From Zeus faber (Eukaryota > Chordata > Actinopteri > Zeiformes > Zeidae), in contig OY482866.1 of the NCBI GenBank assembly GCA_960531495.1, positions 2,967,201-3,031,200 of the forward strand: a stretch of 64,000 bases of DNA. Direction: 5' to 3'. A model generated the notes under the pieces. That model saw only the letters and a program-made list of their open reading frames with translations, searched no databases and had not been told where the DNA came from. Each line of letters opens with the position of its first letter. Positions within the stretch are counted from its first letter, which is position 1. The translations under genes were made by a program, and so were the position numbers. Positions 25,295 through 36,056 of the stretch are shown one piece after another.

Positions 25295-25305
25295 GCTCAG
25301 TCTTG
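25295..25305 (-). promoter_or_regulatory. Self-priming primer-binding site
   Basis: One base inside the 5' LTR the sense strand reads CAAGACTGAGC. It is perfectly complementary to GCTCAGTCTTG inside the same LTR (sense, 25481-25471), about 28 nt after a TATTTAGA box (25512-25505), where transcription should begin. This matches the Tf1/sushi mode in which the RNA 5' end folds back to prime reverse transcription. Confidence 0.85.
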
Positions 25306-25306
25306 C

Positions 25307-25665
25307 TGTTAGGGGGTGTGCTGAGTGAACCCAGGTGCAGAGAACAAGGCAGAGGCGAGGTGGCAAAAATAGAGGTTTTACTCAAAACAAGTACAAAACT
25401 GGGCAAAAACCAATAAGAAGTCTCGGGAGCTTGGAACAAGAGCGGTTAGGGGCATGAGGTTAGACAAACTCAAGACTGAGCGCCCGAGGACACAAACGAC
25501 AGGGTCTAAATAGGGACGACCAAACGAGACACAGGTGAAACATATCATCTAATGAGGCAGGGTAATCAGGAATAGAAAGAAATAGGTGAAGCAGAGCAAC
25601 CTTGAAAAGGCAGTACTGGCGGCCTCTAGTGGCTGATGCTGGTAGGACCCGGGCGAACCCTGACA
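25307..25665 (-). repeat. 5' LTR of the chromovirus
   Basis: Contains TATTTAGA at 25512-25505 and the predicted transcript start near 25481. Nearly identical to 20530-20880, with a 4-bp GAAA duplication and a small rearrangement near 25442-25455. Confidence 0.95.
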
Positions 25666-25799
25666 GATACAGCCATCAATTCACTTTACACTTGAAATAC
25701 AGCTTGAAGTTGAAGGGCAATATTGATATTACAAGCATTGGTTTAGTTGGGCCAGGTGCCTTTTGACATCTCGGAGCGACAGGCTGTGGACGGTGGAGA

Positions 25800-26320
25800 A
25801 CGCCTGGCTCCGGTTAATTTAGGGCCAGGTCATCAACCTTCCGGGACATCTTGCCCCAGTCTTCATTGAAATGGTTCAAAAGTAGCATCAGACATCCAGG
25901 AAGATCAGCATCTAGATGCTAAGCTTTGGCGACTTCCAAGCCTTCTAAGATGTCCGCTGTTTTGCTCTTCTTCTCACTGAGGTATGAAACAACTCGTCCA
26001 CATTTACTTGACACAGCTGCTCTGTCAACATCCATACCCATGAGTTATTTGAAGTGAGCCATCATGTCACACATCTCCAACAGATATGGCCACTCTCTTA
26101 TCAGAACAGGGGGTTCCATTCCACTTATTATGTTGCATCTCTGAGTGTAGAAAGTTGCCACCATTTTCTGGTCAATACGTTTGGTGTCCTTGGTTCTGTT
26201 TTTGTGCATGGTATTTAATTCTTCCTGTGGAAATTTTTTAGTCTCCACAGTTTCACCTTGTGACTGCCAACTAGTGGTTGCCAATTTATACAGCCACAGG
26301 TATCCACTCTCATCGTCTTG
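25800..26320 (-). pseudogene. SAMD3-like host pseudogene, C-terminal exon(s)
   Basis: On the minus strand a near-continuous frame runs ESGYLWLYKLATTSWQ, QKMVATFYTQRCNIISGMEP, PVLIREWPYLLEM and HFK-stop-LMGMDV, then DILEGLEV. Two or three internal stops are present. The pattern resembles fish SAMD3-like/uncharacterised proteins with an HF..LTG segment after an EWP motif. The chromovirus lies just beyond its 3' side. Function is lost. The family name is from memory of motif layout, so moderate certainty only. Confidence 0.42.
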
Positions 26321-26398
26321 GAATGTAAGTCTTCTCTCTCACTTGCGCTGGATGCCTGTCCTTTACGTCAAAGGGAGGTTTTCCTCCTTTTCAGGTTA

Positions 26399-26680
26399 TC
26401 AACTCTGCTCTGCAGCTGGAAGGATCCATTGAAACAATATTCTTGGGAATTTCACATCATCATCAATTTCACATACATCTCCCCTTTCCCCAATCACCCC
26501 TATTATCAGGTGAGTGATTTTACGTCTTTCATGTCCTATTGGCCGCACTTTGTTTTTGAGCTTTCTAGTCATCTCTGATGCCATTTTACTCCAGGGGATC
26601 TCAAATTTGAAGTGCCAGTTGTTGTCCACAGGGCACACAAAATTATTTACAAATAGTGATTCAATACATTTTTGCATTCA
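26399..26680 (-). pseudogene. SAMD3-like host pseudogene, middle exon
   Basis: Minus-strand frame with FKFEIPWSKMASEMTRKLKN, then VRPIGHERRKITHLIIGVI. The FEIPW and RREI.LI-type motifs occur directly before the preceding block in the same fish protein family. It lies in the right order and on the same strand as the neighbouring pieces. Confidence 0.42.
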
Positions 26681-26689
26681 CTATTGGCC

Positions 26690-27170
26690 CTAAACATAAT
26701 AATAACATAACATTTCTACAACACGCAGAACATTGTTGATAGCGATCGGCTTGTTTTTTTTACTCTGTAGAAGCATGAAATTATTTTTTGGGGCACATTA
26801 GTCTGGAGTCTTCAACTTGACCTCTGACCATCATGACATTAACCATTAACTGGCCTCCACAGAAGATATTTATCAGATGGGGGCCCATGTTGAACTAGGA
26901 CTGCTGTGGAGTCCCACTTACTAATATGGCTTTCACAAACCGTTAAAACATACAAGTTTGATGGAGTGGATAACTGTTGTAACAAAAGATAGCAAAAGAT
27001 ATATTATTGTATGTACATTCATCCACTCAACACTCATCCACTCTACCGGGCTTATATTCAAATTTAAATGATGAAGCTTTTTCAATTTAAATAGTCATAC
27101 ATAAAGTAATAATTACAAAATACGCAGTTTTTATAAATTCATTCAATATATTTTCTCACACATACTTGAG
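26690..27170. other. Intron-like AT-rich sequence; no gene seen
   Basis: Lies between the SAM-like exon and the middle exon of the pseudogene. No repeat recognised. Confidence 0.35.
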
Positions 27171-27203
27171 GATGAATTGCATCTGCATGGCATTATACTT
27201 CTC

Positions 27204-27262
27204 ATCATTCCTCTGGGTGCGGCTATAGGGTTTATCATTCCTCTGGGTGTGGCTATAGGGCA
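27204..27262. repeat. Two-copy tandem repeat, about 29 bp
   Basis: ATCATTCCTCTGGGTGYGGC followed by TATAGGG is repeated twice. Confidence 0.75.
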
Positions 27263-27478
27263 TTCTTGCTCAGCTCTAGGAGGCGGTCAGGAATCTCACA
27301 GCCATCCTTTTGCGCTGGATATAAGACACAATAGGAATTAGGCCTGCTATCTTGTATTATCAAAACAAAGCTTTTCCAATCCTTATTTTGCAAATCCAAA
27401 ATGTCACAATTCTGATTATCTCAAAGGTAGTGAGGACGCAGAAGACAGTTTTTACAACTTACAAATAAGTATACTTAC

Positions 27479-27682
27479 ATAAAGCTTTAACACCCGCAAC
27501 CAGTTTTCTAGCTTCGGGACAGCTCAGGACATTGACAAGATCTGGACAAGCCTCCTGGAAATATTTCAGGTCTTCCTAGGTTTCCACGCCCAATGTCTGG
27601 AGAGCCTCAAACACCAGTTCATTTGGACTAAAGGTTGGTAGCACAGAGCTGATGAAGTCAGTGAGACCCTGTTCACATCGTC
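27479..27682 (-). pseudogene. SAM-domain-like exon of the host pseudogene
   Basis: It follows a pyrimidine-rich stretch ending AG and is followed by a consensus donor GTAAGT (27478-27473). The 204-bp exon encodes EQGLTDFISSVLPTFSPNEL, LQTLGVET, a stop codon, then EDLKYFQEACPDLVNVL and ARKLVAGVKAL. The layout resembles a SAM helical bundle. One TAG (possibly a former CAG) breaks it. Confidence 0.42.
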
Positions 27683-27689
27683 CTTGACT

Positions 27690-28130
27690 CAAGGACGAAA
27701 GGGAAACAAAAAGAAAGGAAAAAAGGACAACATACTCTACTGTTAGTGCAAACAAACAAACAGGAAATTTTAATACTCTATTCAAGGCAACCATCTCACT
27801 ATTAGCCTTCAACACCTAAACAACAACAACAACAACAACACCTAAGCCATTTCTTCAAATACAACAGTAATCCCATAAGTAATGCAACAGAACCTATCCA
27901 TTTACATGTATGTATTTACAATAAGAATCCAACAGTAATCAAAAATACAGTGATCCAACAACAGCTCTCCATTTAAGCACTTACAGCTATCCAACAGTAC
28001 TCCTAGACAGTAATCCAACAATAGTTGATATATATGACCAATAGTAATCGAGTAATAGATCTCCATTTACAACAGTAATCTCATAGTAAGACAAAGGAAG
28101 AAATGCAACTGTACTATCCATTTACAGTAT
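27690..28130. other. Degenerate CAGTAATCCAACA-type repeats
   Basis: (CAA)n near 27821-27840 and several loose repeats of CAACAGTAATCC/CATTTACA motifs. No coding signal. Confidence 0.4.
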
Positions 28131-28133
28131 GTA

Positions 28134-28480
28134 TTGAGGTGTCTTGGAATGTGTGGTGTCCCAAGACAACCCCATCGTATAAGATAATTACTAATAGACG
28201 GTGCCAGGGGTCCCAAGAGAGAAAGCCCATTGCCAGGGGCCCCGGTGATAAGGGAGGTTGATTGTGTCCTGTGACCTATGTAGGGGAACCAAATGGTCAA
28301 CATTGTCTTTGGGCAAGCATAAAAGGCTCGCCAAAGTGTCATTCGACAGAGAATCCAGCTCGGTTCTCTCCCGGACGTCCCAGGCAAGTCTGGTCTGATG
28401 CTGTTTTTTTGTAATAAATCTATTATTTTACTCAAGTCAGCGTCAGCAGTCTCTCCTTCTTCATCAACCCATCATAATGA
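28134..28480 (+). repeat. Solo-LTR-like sequence
   Basis: Has TATA box GCATAAAAGG at 28317-28326 and AATAAA at 28413-28418, with a U5-like end near 28480. Exact borders and a target duplication were not found. Confidence 0.4.
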
Positions 28481-28666
28481 CTGGACAGATATGTCTTCTT
28501 CCTTTTGGGGTGTGAGTGTGCCGCGGCTAAAGAGGTGTGAAGAGATTTGTGTATTGTTAGTGTATATGTATAAATGATATATAGAATACATGGGTTATTA
28601 AATAGGTATACATATGTGGTGAGCAGTTAAATAATACATAAAAATAAACATTTCTTGCCCCTTTAG

Positions 28667-28912
28667 TGATAAATATATATGAGCCTGTTTATGGACTTTG
28701 TAAAGCTGATAATAAAGATTATGAGCCTTTTTCTTCAAAGGATGTTTGATAAAAATATATGAGCCTTTTTTAAGGACGTTTTTATAAATATATATGAGCC
28801 TTTTTCTTTAAGGACGTTTGATAAATATATATGAGCCTTTTTCTTTCAAGGACATTTTATACAGTTGATAAAGGATATGAACCTTCACAGGACTTTATAT
28901 ATTTGATAACAA
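28667..28912. repeat. Minisatellite, about 36-46 bp unit, six copies
   Basis: Repeats of GATAAATATATATGAGCC followed by TTTTTC...AAGGACGTTT; units start near 28668, 28709, 28749, 28784, 28820 and 28867. Confidence 0.85.
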
Positions 28913-28914
28913 AA

Positions 28915-29560
28915 TGACCGGCGACCCGAACAACCTGGCCGACCTCCATGATTGGGCAGTCCTGGAAGTCGTGGTCGGGTCTTCCGCATCGCCAGCATAC
29001 CTGCCCAGGCATCTGCCCAGCTGTCAGTGGCCCCGAGGCCACGCCACTCAGGAAGGATCGGGGGGGTGGAGTGGGGTAAGAGGTGGTCTCCCTCTTCTGG
29101 CAGGCGAATGGACAGGAGGTGGGCCCCTCCTGTGGCCCCAGAAGGGAGGCTGGTGATGGCGGCCAGGTCCACGGTGTTGGTATCAGCCGGTCCCTCATCG
29201 ACTCCTGCACCATGTCCTGGCGCAGGTCCCTTGGCAATCCCTCGGTGGGCCCCTCTCTGGTCAGGTGTTGTAGGCTCTTGTATGGGCGCAGGCCTTCACG
29301 TGGTCCTCCACGAGGGCACCCAGCTAGCGGCGCGGGCCGGGAGATTGTCCACAAACTGTTCGGTGGCCACCACCTCGATGATCCGGTGTGGGGAGCTCTC
29401 CTCCAGTCTGAGCCACCGCTGGGCCGCGATGTCATAGGGAAGTGACCAGAGGCGCAGGCAGTGGCTATCCCGACCTATTCCATCACCGCCCTACGGACGA
29501 CGGCATTGCTCATCTGCTGCTCCGGCGGTAGGGCATGCGCCGCCAGCTGGCCTTCTCCTG
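28915..29560 (-). pseudogene. Gypsy-type gag, C-terminal part (split by ERV)
   Basis: Minus-strand frame from the ERV border: TGEGQLAAHALPPEQQMSN, a Pro/Arg-rich stretch, then a CCHC zinc knuckle CWRCGRPDHDFQDCP (about 28995-28950). One stop lies near 29480. The N-terminal part lies on the far side of the ERV at 40826-41030. It ends abruptly at the minisatellite, so protease and pol are absent. Confidence 0.7.
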
Positions 29561-29975
29561 TGTGAGAGAAAAATTATTACGATCAACTATTTTGAATGAG
29601 GACAAAGGCCTCTACCTCTAGAAGGGGGTTTTAAAACATTTGTATCTGTCCCCAGGAACCCCCCAGAGTTCATGTAAAGAGAAATGTTTTGCCCCCTACA
29701 ATGTCCATTTTAACATGAAAGAATCAGACCACACTTGACCCTGTTTACCTTCTATGGAGATGAAGAAACTCAACAGGGTGCGCAGACTTGTTGGAGACCT
29801 CTGACCCAAGCCACACCCTGTTTTTCTGTATAAAGCCTCCTGTCTTTTCCTGTGATATAAGATTGATCCAAGCGCTGCTTTGTAGCAGTACTGAATCTTT
29901 CTCTTTATTCTGCAGAATAAATAATCTTGAATATTCTCAGTTTTGTTTTCTTGTAGCGAGCAGATTAACCTCACA
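29561..29975 (+). repeat. 5' LTR of ERV (family C)
   Basis: TGTGAGAG...AACCTCACA. Carries TATA box TGTATAAAGCC near 29826 and GCAGAATAAATAATC near 29910. No canonical tRNA primer site is obvious after it (ATTGTCGGCAGG follows). Confidence 0.85.
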
Positions 29976-32900
29976 TTGTCGGCAGGATCTCTGCTTGCCT
30001 CTGTTGAAACTCTTCATGCCCAGGTTGTGTGCACAACGGCTTGCAGGAATCGACCGTAAAGACATCCGAGAAGGAGTTGTCTGAACACGATCGGCAGATC
30101 CAGCAGAGAGCAACACGAGATCTTGGAAAAATGAAGGTGAGGACTAACTGAGATATTGTACCAAGCAAAGAAGATCGAAGGAAAAGCTATTTTGTAAGAA
30201 ATGGCGCTGAGTAAAACTTCTTTGTTAACTCAGAAAACCCCCCGCTCACATAGACGTATGGCCTGTTTGCGTGTGGCGCAACAAGGACGGGGTAGCAGAT
30301 AATTGGTCTGGAGGACCGAAAAAGTGGCCAATATTGTATCGATCAAGAGGATTGTGGGTTTTTGTTTGTTTATCTTTATTTTATTTTTTATACGTTTTTT
30401 TATATTCAATAATAACTTAACATTATTGAATACATAATATTATAGAGTATTGTTGATTCCTCCTAGCAGATGCGTTAAGAAACTTCTGGTGTTGTAGAAA
30501 TACAATAAATTTAATCATTAACTAGAGTAAAATTGATTATAAAGAAAAAGGGAATAAAAATCAAATCAAAGACAATAATAATAATTGTTATTATTATAAT
30601 TTTATAAACGCAAGATAAGTGTGGTATGTGTGCTGTACATAACATGTTAAACTAGTTTCACACAGGAGTCCTTGGTGTAAAAGTAGCATTATAATCGGAA
30701 ATATCTGGTAGGATTGCTAGAAAGGATACTGTTTTAAAGGTTAAAGTTAGGTTATAAGGTTTTAAATGAATTAGGACATTTTTTTATTTTTTTAAATCTT
30801 GACAATGAAGGTGGGAAAGTTTGCCCATGATGCATTTGGGATTCTTTTTTTAGGATGAAATTTGGAGAAGAGTGCATGTAAAAGTCATTTTAGTAGGATA
30901 TTGGTTCAGCAGAGGAAGCTGCAGAACTGAATAATTTAACTAATAGTCAAATGTTGTATAACAGAGATCTATGCTGTGGTAGTATGAATAGATATTGCAC
31001 GGTTTGAACTGTTGGATTGTGTTTAGAGAGATGATTGTGATAATAGTGTTGTGGTGAGATGAAGCAGGGTTTTAAGTTGCTGGAAAGTGTTTTTGGTTCA
31101 TTAAATGTGACTTTGGTAAGGTTAGTTGAGTTTTTAGTTAAGGTTGAGTTTTTTTTGTTTTTTTTTAAGAACTATAGTTGGTACTTTGTGAATAGATTTT
31201 ATGGAAAAGCATTCCAAAATTGGTCAAACTAAATTGATCAATATAAATTAAAAAGAAAATTGCTTCCAAAATATGTTTTAAGACATCGCAGAGAGCAGAA
31301 ATGATGCAGCAGAAATGAATTAGTTTTTGGTTTATAAAGAGTTATTCTTTTTTAAATGTACTTTATTTTTCCCTTTTGTGTTCTTGTGTCAAAGTAATCT
31401 GCTGGTTGAGATAAGATAATCGTTTATCTTTCCCACAGAGGGATAGCCTGCAGTGTTACAGTGGTAACAAATTGAATGGCACAAAGCATTAGTAAATTGG
31501 TAATTCTAAATCAAAGGATATGATAAATAACTAAATGGTATAGATTAAACACTATACATTCAATCATGATATTGCTTGATCAAATGTTATTTATCAACGC
31601 CAGTCAGGCTCCTATTATATTTATGACGTTGCGGTTCTATTAGATTGGTGACTGCTGACATCTCAGGCTTATTGTTTGCGGTTATTAATTGTACCTTTAA
31701 GGGTATAAGTAAGAATTATACAAATAAATAATAAATTAAAATGGAAATATAGTATTGAGCGCTAAATATTAAAATGTTTTAGTATGTGAATCACATTTTT
31801 CCTTACCCTCTCTAGTTGCTTAACTTGTTGTTGAAGTTATGTGGAGCCTCAGGAAATGTTTTCTTCTGCCACATTGCGGAAATTTATTTTGACTGATTTT
31901 CAATTTATCAATTGCAGCACACTTATTAGAATATTGTAGTTTATTGATCTACTTGTGTCGTAGATACACAGGAATTCCTAAAATACTTAGAACAAGATGT
32001 TTACAGTTTCTATTTTTTCCCTTATAACTCCAGCCGGCACAAAAGAACGTTCATTATTTGAGTCATGACATTTATTTTATTTTAATTTTGTCTCCTCAGG
32101 GCAACTTTCACTTTGCTTACTCCAACTTCTCTTCTTCACTCTTATGGAGATTCATATGATTGCTTGGCAGCGATAGCCCTTGTGACTTCGCCCCGCGCAG
32201 ATCTTGCAACTGAAGTTCTTGAAAAGTTCAACTACAATGATTTGAACTCATGAGTACAACAAAAGGAGGGTTTTTGTTTTGGTTTGTTTGTCCGTCATCT
32301 GTTTTGTATAAAACAGTGTCTGTCTATCTTTGTACAACCAGTTGTGTTTGTGTTTCTATCTGTGGTAAACAGTTTTTTGTTTTTATTTTGATTGCATGAA
32401 TATGTACAGGCAAGTGAGATACGGTGTGGTGTAGCTGTTTGATGAGACATACAGAACATCTGTTTAATGTTGTGATGTCATAACCACCCCCATTTTGATC
32501 TTCCTATTTGTGTTGTTTACATTAATGTACTTGACCCCATCTCTATAGGAAATGTTGGAGCCAATGCAGCCAACAAAGCTGCCGTACCCAATTTATGCTC
32601 TGTCTAATGATGGTTGTCTCCTCCACAGATGAGGACACAGGCTCACTAACTTTGTTTTTTCCTTTTCTCAAAGGCATCCTGCACTAAATTATTGGAGTGG
32701 CAGAGCTGCTTGGTACAGTATGTACTGAGCTGTATCTTTCCCACAAGTTTTTTCATTGTTTTACTTGTTTGACATATGGTAGGTACCATTTGTCAAAAAG
32801 GAGGGATATAAGTAGAGAATTAAGTAAACATAATGATTGTGCTTAGAACAATGCAGGAACCTCATGATGGACTTATCAAGCTGACGCTTTGTCATGATTA

Positions 32901-32980
32901 AAATATTGTTTGGTGATAATTAACATATTTTTCAGAATGGAATCCCAGTAAAGGTAAGCTCTACTGATTTTTTATTCCTG
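29976..32980. other. ERV interior, AT-rich, no recognisable gag/pol
   Basis: About 3 kb with many stops in all frames. A short frame near 30276-30400 ends in a hydrophobic stretch (LWVFVCLSLFYFLYVFL) but has no named domain. The rest looks like decayed or replaced sequence. Confidence 0.4.
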
Positions 32981-32984
32981 TCAT

Positions 32985-33103
32985 TAGTGATGATGGGAAT
33001 GCGAGGACGATCACATGGTGCGACAGGACTGTCCCAGCATGAATTGCTGACCAGGAGACCAATGCGGTTAAGTCTGTCTTCTGTCGACAAAAGCCACATA
33101 TGA
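32985..33103 (+). pseudogene. ERV integrase C-terminal remnant
   Basis: Plus-strand frame MRGRSHGATGLSQHELLTRR, then PMRL, ending at a stop. The TGLS..ELL..RPMRL pattern is a conserved feature of the gammaretrovirus-like integrase tail. It lies directly upstream of env-like sequence, as expected. Confidence 0.6.
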
Positions 33104-33490
33104 AATACATCACGTGAACCAGTAGTGATCACATTGTCCAGTTTAGTATTTATCATTGTTAGATTTACTTTATTAATGGATTGTGTTGATGGGATTATGT
33201 TCAGACAACATTCGAGAAATGTGTCCTAGGAAAATTTGAAAAGCGTTAATTTGATAAGCGTAATTTACACACTGTCAGTTGTTTCGTAGCCTAATCGAGA
33301 TTCTATGGACATTGTCTCCTACATATTAGACATTGTGATAAAGTTATTGTTGTTACACTAGGGTGCACACATAAACCTTTGTGCAGAGTCTGTAGTCGGT
33401 TATTCAACATAACTGTTTGGGGAATTACAGAATTATTCCACATACCCTATTTCACATTCATGGACCTAGACCAAACAATGTTAAAAATGT

Positions 33491-34225
33491 GTGCCTCTCA
33501 TCCAAGTGTTTAAGTCTATGTGCCCAGGTCAAAGCAACCCTACCCATCCCACTCGAAGGACCACTACAACACCTCTGACCAGGTACCTGGGTAGCGACTG
33601 CCGGAGGAAAAGCTGGAACTTAGCCAGATTCCTGGGACTGTTACAGATCCTCCTCACCACCGCAGTGGCAGTTAAGGTGGCAGAACAGCCAACGTGGGCA
33701 CACGCATCCCATTGCAAGAAAGTCTGCAACCTTCCAGAGGACCAGATAAACGACAACAACGGAGAATCATCGTATGTGAACTGAGATCACGATCCTTGCG
33801 GGATACGTTCTAGTAACCTCTGTCCCGTGAAGAGGATATACCACAACAGTATTTCTACTTGAAAAGGATGATGCCCCATCAATAGGAAAATATTGGACAC
33901 GCCTGTGTCTTGTGATCTTTCTTTCTACGCCAATTTACATGTATTATCTGAGCAAGGCCCATCAAGATGTGCGTGTAAGACGATCAGGAACATACTGTAT
34001 ATGTCCGTGACATCAGTTCCAGCTAAGTATAGGATTGTAGGTGGCGCAGAATTTTTTTTTTTTACGTCTATATTAGCGCCCGTAGGTACATTTACAGCTT
34101 TTAAGTCGTTAAATATCATACATTATAGGTTGTTACTGTTCATTAATACAACTATCCTAGCAGAAGAAGCTGTTAAACAAGAGTTAAGAAAGAACACTCT
34201 GGCTGTGCTGGCTGTAGTAACCTGA
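33491..34225 (+). pseudogene. ERV env remnant, N-terminal and TM-proximal pieces
   Basis: The first frame (33491-33784) contains a hydrophobic signal-like segment (FLGLLQILLTTAVAV). After stops, a second frame (33893-34225) resembles the start of the transmembrane subunit with a fusion-peptide-like region. Most of the surface subunit is gone and there are several breaks. The TM frame is cut near 34222 by a LINE and resumes after 39450. The protein is not functional. Confidence 0.55.
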
Positions 34226-35962
34226 GAACTCAAATCACGGAGTTAGAATCTCGGATATCCACACTCCACTCAATTTACGAACATGAGAATTTCCTGGACA
34301 CACTAGATGCTTCTTTAGCGTGTAGCTCAAACTCCACTAGGCCTCACTCCCCACCTGATTATCCTGCGCCTACTAGGGGGATTGATGAGAAGAGCTGGCC
34401 TGCCCCCGGAGCTAAGACACCTAGCGCTGCCTCCACACCAAGCAAAGCACGGTCCCAACCTACAAAACTACGAAAACGAGGAACAGAGCCTTCCCGCACC
34501 CGCTCTCCCCCAATCCCACTCCAAAACAGCTTCAGACTGCTACTAACCATCAATGAAGAAGGGGCTGATACCACCATTGCTCTGCCAGATGCTAAACGAC
34601 AACGCAATACCACACGGGCTGAATTTGAAGAAAGCACCGACCCATTGACACACTCCACACCAACGCGGTCATGTCAGCTCCGCCTGGGAACCATCAATTT
34701 TACACCTTCGTCCTCTTGGACCATCAAACCCAGGTACTCTATCACCGCTCATGACACTAGCAGGGAAGCTGTTACTAAAAGTAGCACAGAAGCAAACATC
34801 GCTCACACCACTAGCACAAAAGCTAAAGCTAGCAGGCCCAACGCTACCAGACCACCAGTAGCAAATACTGCCAGCACCAGCACTTGCACTAGCAAAAAGA
34901 CCACTCAAAGACACTCTGCTACTAATGGACGTTATGCTACAAACCAAACAGGCCCCGCGGCTAAAACGAAGGGTGACGTGGCGTCTAAGAACACGTTGCC
35001 ACAAGTGAAAACCAATGCTACCATCATTCCCAGGTACCCTAACAACGCCCACGACACTAGTTTTTGTTTTCGATGCTAACAGGGAACCCATTGCTGTTGA
35101 AAGTAGCACAGAAGCTAACATCACTAACGGAACTAGCACAGAAGCTAACGCCAGCAGGGCCGATGCTGACAGAGAAGCCACCATTATAATATGTAGCACA
35201 GAAGCTAACATCGCTAACGCCACTAGCACATAAGCCAAAGATGCTAAACAAGGACATTATGCTACAAACGCTACAGCTACTGATAAAACGAAGGGTGACG
35301 TGGCGCATAACATCATGATGCCACAAGTGAAAACATTTTTAATTGGAGATGCCATGACAAAACATGTGAAATTAAATAAGACTGAAAACATCTGTCTCAG
35401 CAACGCATCCATCGAAGAACTGACATCGACACTACCAGCACTCCTAAACGACAAATCAAGTGAATCCAGGATTGTCATCCACCTCGGCTCTTTTGACATC
35501 TTGTACAATAACACCCACACGGAGATACTAAAACACCAGTTTACCCAGCTTCTCAATGCACTACACAGATTTCAAGATCTAACCATCAGTGGACCGATTG
35601 AAAGTTTTCGAAGAGGAAGCGAAGTTTTCAGCAGACTACTATCCTTCAACACATGGCTGACATCTGTCTGTCAAACACGCTTTTTAGGATTTATTGACAA
35701 TTTCAATGTTTTCTGGAACTCTGCAGACCTTTTTCAAGCTGATGGATTCCACCCCAACCTTAGAGGCTCGAGGCTACTAGCAGCAAACATCAGCCATGCA
35801 CTCCTGACCACCGTAATGGGACTAGAAGTGGGAGGGGCCGCTTGGGCATTGAAATCTCCGAACTTGTTAAATGGCCTGGCTGGCACATCCCAAAACTGCC
35901 TACCAAGGCAAGGACACCAACACTGCTCAGACCTCTGCCATCTTGACAGAATCCGTCAGTGA
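34222..35962 (+). pseudogene. LINE ORF1 with SGNH/esterase-like domain
   Basis: An open frame to about 35079 starts in a coiled coil (ELESRISTLHSIYEHENFLD). It runs through a Ser/Thr/Lys-rich linker with repeats of SSTEAN and TSTKAKAS type. A frameshift follows. From 35300 a 220-codon frame carries an esterase fold: FLIGDAMTKHVKL (block I, where catalytic Ser is Ala), VIHLGSFDILYN (block III) and DLFQADGFHPNLRGSRLL (terminal Asp-His). In vertebrate CR1/L2 elements this domain is thought to help ORF1 binding or membrane interaction. With Ser replaced it is unlikely to be an active hydrolase. Confidence 0.7.
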
Positions 35963-36056
35963 CATGGACACCCAGCCAGAAAAACAGCGTTAGGACAGTC
36001 GCCATGCTATTTCATCACACATACCAGTCATCATAAATAGCAAATGGCATGGTAAA

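Larger units (their letters stand above)
20530..25665 (-). mobile_element. Nearly intact sushi/Tf1-type chromovirus (Ty3/gypsy)
   Basis: This 5.1-kb element on the minus strand has the target duplication GATAC at 20525-20529 and 25666-25670. The LTRs (351 and 359 bp) differ at only a few bases plus two short indels. Order in sense: 5' LTR, 11-nt self-primer site, gag with a CCHC knuckle, -1 frameshift heptamer, and pol (protease, RT, RNase H, integrase, chromodomain). A polypurine tract (GACGGGGGGGTCC) abuts the 3' LTR. The only obvious defect is one in-frame stop in gag. It appears to be a recent insertion. Confidence 0.95.
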
